Source: Bradyrhizobium macuxiense
Lineage (GTDB): Bacteria > Pseudomonadota > Alphaproteobacteria > Rhizobiales > Xanthobacteraceae
DNA length: 58,183 nucleotides
Direction: 5' to 3'
Assembly: GCF_001542415.1 (NCBI RefSeq)
Contig: NZ_LNCU01000098.1
Span: 28,324-86,506 of the forward strand
In this document: piece by piece, positions 51,983-58,183 of the stretch
Numbering within the stretch: the stretch's first letter is position 1
Layout: each line of letters begins with the position of its first letter
The notes under the pieces: model-generated
Database searches by the model: none
What the model was told of the DNA's origin: nothing
What the model saw: only the letters and a program-made list of their open reading frames with translations
Translations under genes and position numbers: made by a program

Positions 51983-53002
51983 CTAGCCGTTTGCTCCCTC
52001 GCGACGCTGCACGAACCATTCCACGATGAAATCCATCAGCCCCTTCCGCAGGCCGATAGCGAAGAACAGGATCACGATGCCAAGGACAATGCCGTGATAT
52101 TCCGTCAGGCGGGTGACCGTGTCGTTGAGGAGTAGCAGCAGCGCGGTGCCGACCATCGGCCCGAGGAACGTGGTGACGCCGCCGAGCATGTTGATAAAGA
52201 TGCCCTCACCCGAGATCGTCCAGTAGGCGAATTCGGGATAGGCGCCTGAGACGAACAACGCCATGATCATGCCGCCGGTCGACGCGAACAGCGCCGCAAG
52301 CACGAAGATCACGAGCTTCGCCCGCCAGACATCGATGCCGATGAAGCTCGCGCGCGTCGGGTTGTCGCGGATCATGCGCAGCGTGTAGCCGAATGGCGAC
52401 TGCGCGATCTGGCGCATCAGGAGCAGGCCGATCACCAGCAACGCGCAACTCGCGATGTAGAGATGCATCGGCCTCGACAGGTCGATGCCGAGAAATGGCG
52501 GCCGCGGGATGCCGCCGCGCAATCCTTGGTCGCCGCCGGTCAGCGACTGCCACGACAGGATGGTCGAGTGGATCAGCATCTGGAATGCCAGCGTGACGAA
52601 GGCGAAGTAGATCTCCTTCAGCCGCACGCAGATTGCGCCGATGACTGCGGCAACAAGGAAGGTGATCGCCAACGTCGCGGCAAAGGCGACCGGAATCGGC
52701 ACACCGGTTTTCTGCATCATCAAACCGAAGCCATAGGCGCCGAGGCCGAAGAACATGCCATGGCCGAACGAGATCATTCCGGTGTAGCCGACCAGGAGAT
52801 TCAGCGACGTCGCGAACAGTCCGTAGGCCGCGCAGCGGACCACGAAGTCGAGCAGCTGCTTGCTGCCGAACACCATCGGCAGCAGCGCGAGCACGATGAA
52901 GGCCACGAGCGCGATCAGGACATCGCGGTAACGCTGCGCCCTCGCGTCGATCCGCGGCACCTTGAGCACCTGCGCGCCCTCGCCGGCCTGCAATTCGGTC
53001 AT
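51983..53002 (-). CDS. livM: Liv-type ABC permease (LivM)
   Basis: A 339-residue permease with ~10 helices: FGSKQLLDFVVRCAAYGLFA, SLNLLVGYTGMISFGHGMFF (family motif), GYTLRMIRDNPTRASFIGID (ATPase coupling helix), and a final GLRKGLMDFIVEWF. It overlaps livH by four bases. Confidence 0.93.
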   Translation of the reverse strand: MTELQAGEGAQVLKVPRIDARAQRYRDVLIALVAFIVLALLPMVFGSKQLLDFVVRCAAYGLFATSLNLLVGYTGMISFGHGMFFGLGAYGFGLMMQKTGVPIPVAFAATLAITFLVAAVIGAICVRLKEIYFAFVTLAFQMLIHSTILSWQSLTGGDQGLRGGIPRPPFLGIDLSRPMHLYIASCALLVIGLLLMRQIAQSPFGYTLRMIRDNPTRASFIGIDVWRAKLVIFVLAALFASTGGMIMALFVSGAYPEFAYWTISGEGIFINMLGGVTTFLGPMVGTALLLLLNDTVTRLTEYHGIVLGIVILFFAIGLRKGLMDFIVEWFVQRREGANG

Positions 53003-53901
53003 GCGGCCTCCTTGCCGAACAGGCCGGTCGGCCGCGCGACCAGCACGATCACCATGAAGAGATACATCAGCCCTTCGGTGTACAGGGGAAAACCGAGCGA
53101 TCCGAAGGAGCGGATCAGTCCGATCAGGAGCGCGCCGATCAACGCACCCAGGATCGAGCCCATGCCGCCGATCACGGTGACGATGAAGGACTCGATCAGC
53201 ACCGAGAACCCCATGCCCGGTGTCAGCGAGCGCACGGGTGCGGCAAGCGCGCCGGCTAGCCCCGCCAGCAAGCCGCCGAGCGCGAACACGCCGCCATAGA
53301 TCAGCCCCGTGTTGATGCCGAGCGCAGACACCATCCCCGGATTATGCGCTGCTGCGCGGATCACCTTGCCGATCTTTGTGCGCGCCAGCCCTAGTCCGAG
53401 AACGACGGCAGCGGCGAGCGCCACGCCGATCAGCAGCAGATAGTAGGGCGGCACCACGCCGCCCGCGATGAACAGCGGCGGAACCTGGAATGCGGCCGGC
53501 ATGCCCATCGACTTGAACTCCGGGCCCCAGATCATGCGCACGACGTCATCGAAGATCAGCACGAAGGCATAGCAGACCAGGAGCTGCATCAGGACGTCGG
53601 CGCCATAGACCCGGCTCATGAACGCGCGCTCGAAGATCAGGCCGAGGATCGCGGTGCCGACGGCGCCGCACAGCATCGCCAGCGCGAAGCTGCCGGTGAG
53701 CTGATAGGCCGTCATCGCGAAATAGGCGCCAAACATATAGAAGGCGCCATGGCTGAAATTGACTACCTTGAGCACGCCGAAGATCAGGGTCAGCCCGACG
53801 GCGACGAGAAACAGCAGCATACCGATGATCAGGCCGCTGGTGGTTTGGGTCACCAGGCAAGCGGGACTGGCGAAACAACTGGCGAGCGCGTCGAGGTCCA
53901 C
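52999..53901 (-). CDS. livH: Liv-type ABC permease (LivH)
   Basis: A 300-residue permease with ~8 helices: GLIIGMLLFLVAVGLTLIFG, VLKVVNFSHGAFYMFGAYFA, LGLARTKIGKVIRAAAHNPG (coupling loop) and SFIVTVIGGMGSILGALIGAL. The start is GTG 53901 with a weak ribosome site. It follows the binding-protein gene by 98 bases. Confidence 0.92.
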   Translation of the reverse strand: MDLDALASCFASPACLVTQTTSGLIIGMLLFLVAVGLTLIFGVLKVVNFSHGAFYMFGAYFAMTAYQLTGSFALAMLCGAVGTAILGLIFERAFMSRVYGADVLMQLLVCYAFVLIFDDVVRMIWGPEFKSMGMPAAFQVPPLFIAGGVVPPYYLLLIGVALAAAVVLGLGLARTKIGKVIRAAAHNPGMVSALGINTGLIYGGVFALGGLLAGLAGALAAPVRSLTPGMGFSVLIESFIVTVIGGMGSILGALIGALLIGLIRSFGSLGFPLYTEGLMYLFMVIVLVARPTGLFGKEAA

Positions 53902-53999
53902 GGGAAATCATCCATTACGGCGGGCCGCAACGCCGGCGCGCGACAAGCATCAGATCGCCGGCGGGGACTGCTGACCGCTGTCCCCGCCTGGCGTACGGA

Positions 54000-55259
54000 T
54001 CAGGTGTAACCCTTGCTTTTCTTCCACTCGGCTTCGAGTTCGAAGATGGTCTTCCAGTCACCGGCCTTCATATCGAGCACATAGGGCTCCTTCGGAATCG
54101 TGGTGCCCCACCCGATTGCGTAACCGACCAGCGTGTGGTCGTCGGCGCGCATCGTGACTGTGCCATCGGCGCCGAACGGGCACTTGATGGTCAATCCGGT
54201 CAGCGCTTCCGCGACCTTCTTGCCGTCAGTCGAGTTGGCCTTCTTGACGGCTTCATTGAGGAACATGACGGCCGTCGCGTTCTGCCAGGACCAGTTGGTC
54301 GGATATTCGCTGTACTTCGCCTTGTAGGCGTCGCCCCAGGCCGCATTCTCCGGTGTCGGCGGAAACGTCTTGATGTAGCGGTCGCCGGAGTGGATGCCCT
54401 TGGGCAGGTTCTTCACCACGGTGAGCGCAGTGTAATCGGCCATGTTGACCGCGAACACCTCCATCTGGGTGAACATCGCGTAGATGTTGGCCTGGTCGAT
54501 GTAGGACGTGAGATCGCCGCCCCACAGGCAGGAATAGAGCGCCTGCGGTTTCGCCTGCAGGATCTTCGTGATCACGTCGGTGTAGTCGGGCTGGAACAGT
54601 TTTGGCCAGGACTCGCTGATGACCTCGACGTCGGGCGCGAACTTCTTCAGGTACAGCACGAACTCGCCGGTGGTGTCGCGGCCATAGGCATAGTCAGGCG
54701 AACAGGTCGCCCATTTCTTCAGGCCCTTGGCCTTTGCGATCGACGCCGCATAGCTGGCGCCGACGATCGAATCGTGAATGCCCTGGCGGACGCAACGGAA
54801 TGCATTCGGGATGTGCTGCTTGGGATCGGCCGTCAGCGACGAGGCCTCCGAGCAGGTATGGATGCAGAGCACGCCGAGATCGCGCGCCACCTCGTGAACC
54901 GCAAACGATCCCGAGGACGCCTCGCCATCGAGCAGCATCTCGCAGCCGTCGGTGTTAACGAGCTCGCGCGCGATGCGAGCGGCTTCCTGCGGCTGCCCTT
55001 TGGAATCGCGGATCACCATCTCGATCTGCCGGCCGGCGAGGCCGCCAGCCGCATTGACCTTCTCCACCTCGAGCAGCACGGCGTTGCGCGATGATGTTCC
55101 GAGTTGCGCAACTCGGCCCGACAGGATGGTCGGCATGCCGATCTTGATCGTCTTGGCCTGCGCGCTGGCCACCCATGGCGCAGCCAAGGTCGCCGCACCG
55201 GCGCCCATCAGCGCAAGAGTCGCGCGCCGGCTGACGCCCGGTTTACGGGTGCTCTCCAT
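54000..55259 (-). CDS. Liv-type ABC substrate-binding protein
   Basis: A 419-residue periplasmic protein, ATG 55259 with GGGAGGGGAAG upstream. The N-terminus SRRATLALMGAGAATLAAPW, then VASAQA, resembles a Tat signal. The mature protein is the type I periplasmic fold: KIGMPTILSGRVAQLGTSSR, NAAGGLAGRQIEMVIRDSKG, TDGCEMLLDGEASSGSFAV, VEVISESWPKLFQPDYTDVI. Such proteins bind branched amino acids, but also urea, amides, aromatic and other carboxylic acids. It is first in the nine-gene operon and faces the ligase-TetR-SDR operon across the palindrome. Confidence 0.93.
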   Translation of the reverse strand: MESTRKPGVSRRATLALMGAGAATLAAPWVASAQAKTIKIGMPTILSGRVAQLGTSSRNAVLLEVEKVNAAGGLAGRQIEMVIRDSKGQPQEAARIARELVNTDGCEMLLDGEASSGSFAVHEVARDLGVLCIHTCSEASSLTADPKQHIPNAFRCVRQGIHDSIVGASYAASIAKAKGLKKWATCSPDYAYGRDTTGEFVLYLKKFAPDVEVISESWPKLFQPDYTDVITKILQAKPQALYSCLWGGDLTSYIDQANIYAMFTQMEVFAVNMADYTALTVVKNLPKGIHSGDRYIKTFPPTPENAAWGDAYKAKYSEYPTNWSWQNATAVMFLNEAVKKANSTDGKKVAEALTGLTIKCPFGADGTVTMRADDHTLVGYAIGWGTTIPKEPYVLDMKAGDWKTIFELEAEWKKSKGYT

Positions 55260-55362
55260 CTTCCCCTCCCTGTCGGGTGTGCGTTCCCAAATCCCTGTCG
55301 GAGATCGTTCCGTCTCCGTGTCCACGATGTTTTCAGAGCAAGGGGGGTGACGTCAAGCCAAA

Positions 55363-55387
55363 GATGAATTACGAGTCATAATTCATC
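55363..55387. promoter_or_regulatory. Palindromic TetR-type operator between divergent operons
   Basis: GATGAATTA (55363-55371), seven bases CGAGTCA and TAATTCATC (55379-55387) form a perfect 9-bp inverted repeat. It lies 103 bases before the binding-protein start and 41 bases before the ligase start at 55429, well placed for the TetR regulator in the rightward operon to control both. Confidence 0.75.
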
Positions 55388-55428
55388 CTGGGAAAGAACG
55401 GGCCGGAATCGGCCCTATCGAGCGGCAA

Positions 55429-56925
55429 ATGATCAATCTTTCCAGCTTCATCGCGTTTCACGCCAAGCGGACGCCCGATCGCTGTGCGCTGAAATATCGC
55501 GGCGAGGACATCACCTACGCGAGCTTCGACCTGCGGATCAGGCAGGTTAGCGGCTGGCTGGCTGCACGCGGCATCGGCCCCGGTGATGTCGTTGCCGTGC
55601 TGATGAAGAACAGCGCCGCGTTTCTCGAACTGGTGTTTGCGGCGAGCCATATCGGCGCTGTGTTCCTGCCGATCAACTATCGCCTGTCGGCCGACGAGGT
55701 CGGCTACATCGTCGGCAACTCCGGCGCGCGTCTCCTGATCGCCGACGAGGAGCTTGCGGCGATCGCGGGCGGCGGTGCACCCGTCGTGCTGCTCGACGAG
55801 ATCGCGCAATCCAGCATCACGAGCCTTGCGCCCGACGTCGCGCCCGCGCCGATGCATGTGTGCCAACCGCGCGACCTGATGCGGCTGATGTACACCTCGG
55901 GTACGACCGATCGTCCCAAGGGGGTGATGCTCTCTTACGAGAACATCTACTGGAAATCGGCCGATCAGACGCTGGTGCTCGGACTGAACGCGGACACGCG
56001 ACTGCTCGTCGTCGGTCCGCTCTATCACGTCGGCGCGCTCGACCTGCCCGGGATCGCCGTGCTCTGGCACGGCGGCATGCTGTGCATCCATCGGACATTC
56101 GAGCCCGAACCGGCACTCGCCGCGATCGAGCGCGAGAAGCTGAACGCCGCCTGGTTCGCGCCTGTGATGACCACCGCGCTGCTCACCTGCCCGAACCGCG
56201 AGCGCTACGACGTCTCCAGCCTGCAATGGGCGATCGGCGGCGGCGAGAAGACGCCGGAGGTCCGCATCCGCGCCTTCTCCGAGTATTTCAGGAATGCGCG
56301 CTACATCGATGCCTACGGCCTCACCGAAAGCTGCGGCGGCGACACCTTCATGGACCCAGGCCGCGAGATCGAGAAGATCGGCTCGACCGGCCGCGCCATC
56401 GCCCATGTCGAGATCGAGATTCGCGACGACGTCGGCAAGCGATTGCCGGCCGGTCAGAATGGCGAGATCTGCCTTCGCGGACCGAAGGTAACGCGGGGTT
56501 ACTGGAAGGATCCCGAGAAGACGGCATCCGCCTTCTTCGGCGACTGGTTCCGCACCGGCGATATCGGCTATCTCGACCAAGATGGCTTCCTGTACCTCAC
56601 CGACCGCAAGAAAGACATGATCATCTCGGGCGGCGAGAACATCGCATCGTCAGAGGTCGAGCGTGTCATCTACGAAATGCCTGAGGTGAACGAGGTCGCC
56701 GTGATCGGTCTGCCCGACGACCGCTGGGGCGAGAGGCCGGCCGCCGTCGTGGTCCTAGCGGAAGGCGCAACTCTCGACCTGACGGCTCTCACCGAATACT
56801 GCCGCGCCCGGCTCGCCGCCTTCAAGGTTCCGAAGCAACTGATCATTCGCGACAGTTTGCCGCGCAATCCGTCCGGCAAGGTGCTCAAGCGCGTTCTCCG
56901 TGCCGAACTCGAGGCCACCGCATGA
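55429..56925 (+). CDS. Acyl-CoA ligase (AMP-forming)
   Basis: A 498-residue AMP-forming ligase: LMYTSGTTDRPKGVMLSY (P-loop A3 motif), SLQWAIGGGEKTPEVRI, YGLTESCGGDTFMDPGREI (A5), GDWFRTGDIGYLDQDGFLYL (A7), KDMIISGGENIASSEVE and PRNPSGKVLKRVLRAEL with the adenylate-forming Lys. It would activate a carboxylic acid as CoA ester with ATP. The start ATG 55429 is 41 bases after the palindrome. It overlaps the TetR gene (ATGA). Confidence 0.93.
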   Translation: MINLSSFIAFHAKRTPDRCALKYRGEDITYASFDLRIRQVSGWLAARGIGPGDVVAVLMKNSAAFLELVFAASHIGAVFLPINYRLSADEVGYIVGNSGARLLIADEELAAIAGGGAPVVLLDEIAQSSITSLAPDVAPAPMHVCQPRDLMRLMYTSGTTDRPKGVMLSYENIYWKSADQTLVLGLNADTRLLVVGPLYHVGALDLPGIAVLWHGGMLCIHRTFEPEPALAAIEREKLNAAWFAPVMTTALLTCPNRERYDVSSLQWAIGGGEKTPEVRIRAFSEYFRNARYIDAYGLTESCGGDTFMDPGREIEKIGSTGRAIAHVEIEIRDDVGKRLPAGQNGEICLRGPKVTRGYWKDPEKTASAFFGDWFRTGDIGYLDQDGFLYLTDRKKDMIISGGENIASSEVERVIYEMPEVNEVAVIGLPDDRWGERPAAVVVLAEGATLDLTALTEYCRARLAAFKVPKQLIIRDSLPRNPSGKVLKRVLRAELEATA

Positions 56926-57572
56926 TGCAAGCCACATCCGCCAAGGTGACAAAGCTCAACCGGGTCGAGCGCAACGCCTGGACCAAGCAGAAGATCTTCG
57001 ACGCCGCGACCAAGGTCGTCGGCAAATACGGCTACGCCGAGGCCTCGGTGGCCCGCATCACGGAAGCCGCGGGTGTCGCGCAAGGCACCTTCTACAATCA
57101 TTTCGAGAACCGCCAGGAATTGCTTGACCAGTTGCTGCCCAAGATCGGGCTCGACATGGTGCGCTTCATCCGCGCGCGCACCGGGACCGCAGATGCGGCA
57201 CGGCAGGAAATCGAGCGCTTCAGCGCGTTCTTCGATTTCATCCGCGAGGTGCCGGAATTCCTGCGCATCCTCAACGAGGCCGAGTTCTTCGCGCCGGTCG
57301 GATACCAGAAGCACTTCGACAACATCTCGAGCGCTTATGTCCGCATCCTGCAGCGCTCGCGAAGCGCGGGAGCCACCACCGCCTTCACCGATGAGGAATT
57401 CGAGGCCATCGTCCAGGTGTTGATGGGTGCACGCGGCTATCTCAGCCGCCGCTATTCCTACTCCGAGCACGGCGTCACAGCGGTCCCCGACTACGTCGTC
57501 ACGGCCTATCAGAAACTGGTCACGCATGGGCTCTTCAATACCGACGACAAGGACAACAACGATGAGCGCTGA
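56922..57572 (+). CDS. TetR-family transcriptional regulator
   Basis: A 216-residue repressor with the N-terminal HTH: IFDAATKVVGKYGYAEASVA, RITEAAGVAQGTFYNHFENR, QELLDQLLPKIG. The C-terminal ligand domain is helical and unassigned; TetR proteins in such islands often bind the CoA ester or its acid. Start overlaps the ligase by four bases; the next SDR gene overlaps its end by 11 bases. Probably binds the 25-bp palindrome at 55363. Confidence 0.93.
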   Translation: MMQATSAKVTKLNRVERNAWTKQKIFDAATKVVGKYGYAEASVARITEAAGVAQGTFYNHFENRQELLDQLLPKIGLDMVRFIRARTGTADAARQEIERFSAFFDFIREVPEFLRILNEAEFFAPVGYQKHFDNISSAYVRILQRSRSAGATTAFTDEEFEAIVQVLMGARGYLSRRYSYSEHGVTAVPDYVVTAYQKLVTHGLFNTDDKDNNDER

Positions 57573-58183
57573 CGGCACCATCCTCATCACCGGCGGCAGC
57601 CGCGGCATCGGCGCCGCCACCGCGACCCTGCTCGCCGATCTGGGGCAGCACGTCGTCATCGTCGATATCGCGCCCGAACCGCTGGTCGGGACCACGGCCA
57701 TCCTGTGGCCGGCGCCGTTCGACGTCGCGAGCGAGAGTGCCGTCGTCGCCGGTGTTGCCGATATCGAGAAGGCGCATGGCCCGATCACCGGCCTCGTCAA
57801 TGCCGCCGGCGTATTTGGCAAGATGCATTCGATCGAACGGGTGCGGATGGAGCAGTGGGACCGAGAGGTCAACATCGATCTCCGCGGCACCTTCCTGGTC
57901 GCGCGCAGCGTCGGCGTTGGAATGGCGAAGCGGCGACATGGCGCGGTCGTCAACGTCGCCTCGGTCGCCGGCATGACCTCGGGACCGATCCACGCCTACA
58001 CCGCGGCCAAGGCTGGTGTCATCCAGATCACGCAGACACTCGCCGCCGAATGGGGCCGCACCGGTGTCCGCGTCAACGCGGTGTCGCCCGGCTTCACCCG
58101 CACGGCGGCTCTCGAAGCCGGCATCGCATCGGGCGCCCTGAACAAGGGCCAGCTCGCGCGCCCGACCGCTATGAACCGGCTGG
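57562..58183 (+). CDS. Short-chain dehydrogenase/reductase, 3' end cut by window
   Basis: The first 207 residues of a classical SDR: TILITGGSRGIGAATATLLA (cofactor loop TGGSRGIG), VIVDIAP (Asp favouring NAD), VNAAGVFGK (NAAG), VVNVASVAGMTSG (catalytic Ser region) and AYTAAKAGVIQI (YxxxK), then RVNAVSPGFTRTAA. It oxidises a hydroxy-acyl or alcohol intermediate with NAD(P). ATG 57562 overlaps the TetR gene by 11 bases, so they are co-translated. The C-terminus lies outside the window. Confidence 0.92.
   Translation, partial: MSADGTILITGGSRGIGAATATLLADLGQHVVIVDIAPEPLVGTTAILWPAPFDVASESAVVAGVADIEKAHGPITGLVNAAGVFGKMHSIERVRMEQWDREVNIDLRGTFLVARSVGVGMAKRRHGAVVNVASVAGMTSGPIHAYTAAKAGVIQITQTLAAEWGRTGVRVNAVSPGFTRTAALEAGIASGALNKGQLARPTAMNRL

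Noticed and set aside
55369..57974. Long minus-strand frames opposite the ligase, TetR and SDR genes
   Set aside because: Composition is that of antisense GC-rich DNA and the plus-strand genes are unmistakable.

Overview
The window is from a GC-rich alphaproteobacterium, almost certainly Bradyrhizobium or a very close relative. The protein repertoire points there: a rhizobial-type tail-less FtsZ, OpgC, a phasin, many CaiB/BaiF CoA-transferases, Liv and TRAP transporters, an orphan aa3 oxidase subunit I, NnrS, and numerous small alanine-rich proteins. This is inferred from proteins; no rRNA is present.

Layout. 1-8.4 kb is a worn accessory region: a Gly/Tyr-rich protein cut by the window edge, a degenerate tRNA-Arg(TCT), a frameshifted AAA_13-type ATPase, a frameshifted P27 phage terminase small subunit, a DUF900-type hydrolase with a perfect FNR/FixK box upstream, then small conserved proteins and a phasin. 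8.5-14 kb holds an FMN 2-hydroxy-acid oxidase, a GlxA/ArgR-type regulator and a divergent tight operon: GNAT-like protein, MFS exporter, YqcI/YcgG-family protein (the family of the heme N-hydroxylase GntA) and a cupin. This is my best candidate for an undescribed small-molecule system. 14-20.8 kb is mostly decayed DNA around a CaiB transferase and a GFA protein: IS3 remnant, RlpA and MbcA/ParS-like antitoxin pseudogenes, and dispersed repeats.

20.8-29.8 kb is a redox and stress block: three consecutive micro-ORFs for single-pass membrane peptides, rnk-nnrS with a divergent LysR gene, a putative DUF6306 protein, a universal stress protein, a frameshifted second Rnk, a Tim44-domain protein and cytochrome oxidase subunit I without the other subunits. 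30-32 kb is an HxlR/NmrA/DoxX cassette. 32-36 kb carries broken pal, livG and livF genes, a putative PPi-dependent phosphofructokinase and a repeat element. 36-40.5 kb carries the truncated-type FtsZ, an S24 repressor whose predicted 15-bp operators lie in its own promoter and in that of a small, probably leaderless gene, OpgC, and a histidine-kinase stub.

40.5-58.2 kb is an intact catabolic island. It has a thiolase; a TRAP transporter with two binding proteins sharing one membrane pair, coupled to a CaiB transferase; and a nine-gene opposing operon encoding a full Liv ABC importer, CaiB transferase, enoyl-CoA hydratase, MaoC hydratase and CitE/HpcH-type CoA lyase. Divergent from that operon is an acyl-CoA ligase-TetR-SDR operon, and a 25-bp palindrome in between is the likely TetR operator. 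Together these genes would import carboxylates, activate them as CoA esters, hydrate and cleave them. The lyase/MaoC/CaiB set resembles itaconate, mesaconate or citramalate-type C5-dicarboxylate degradation, but the substrate cannot be fixed from sequence.
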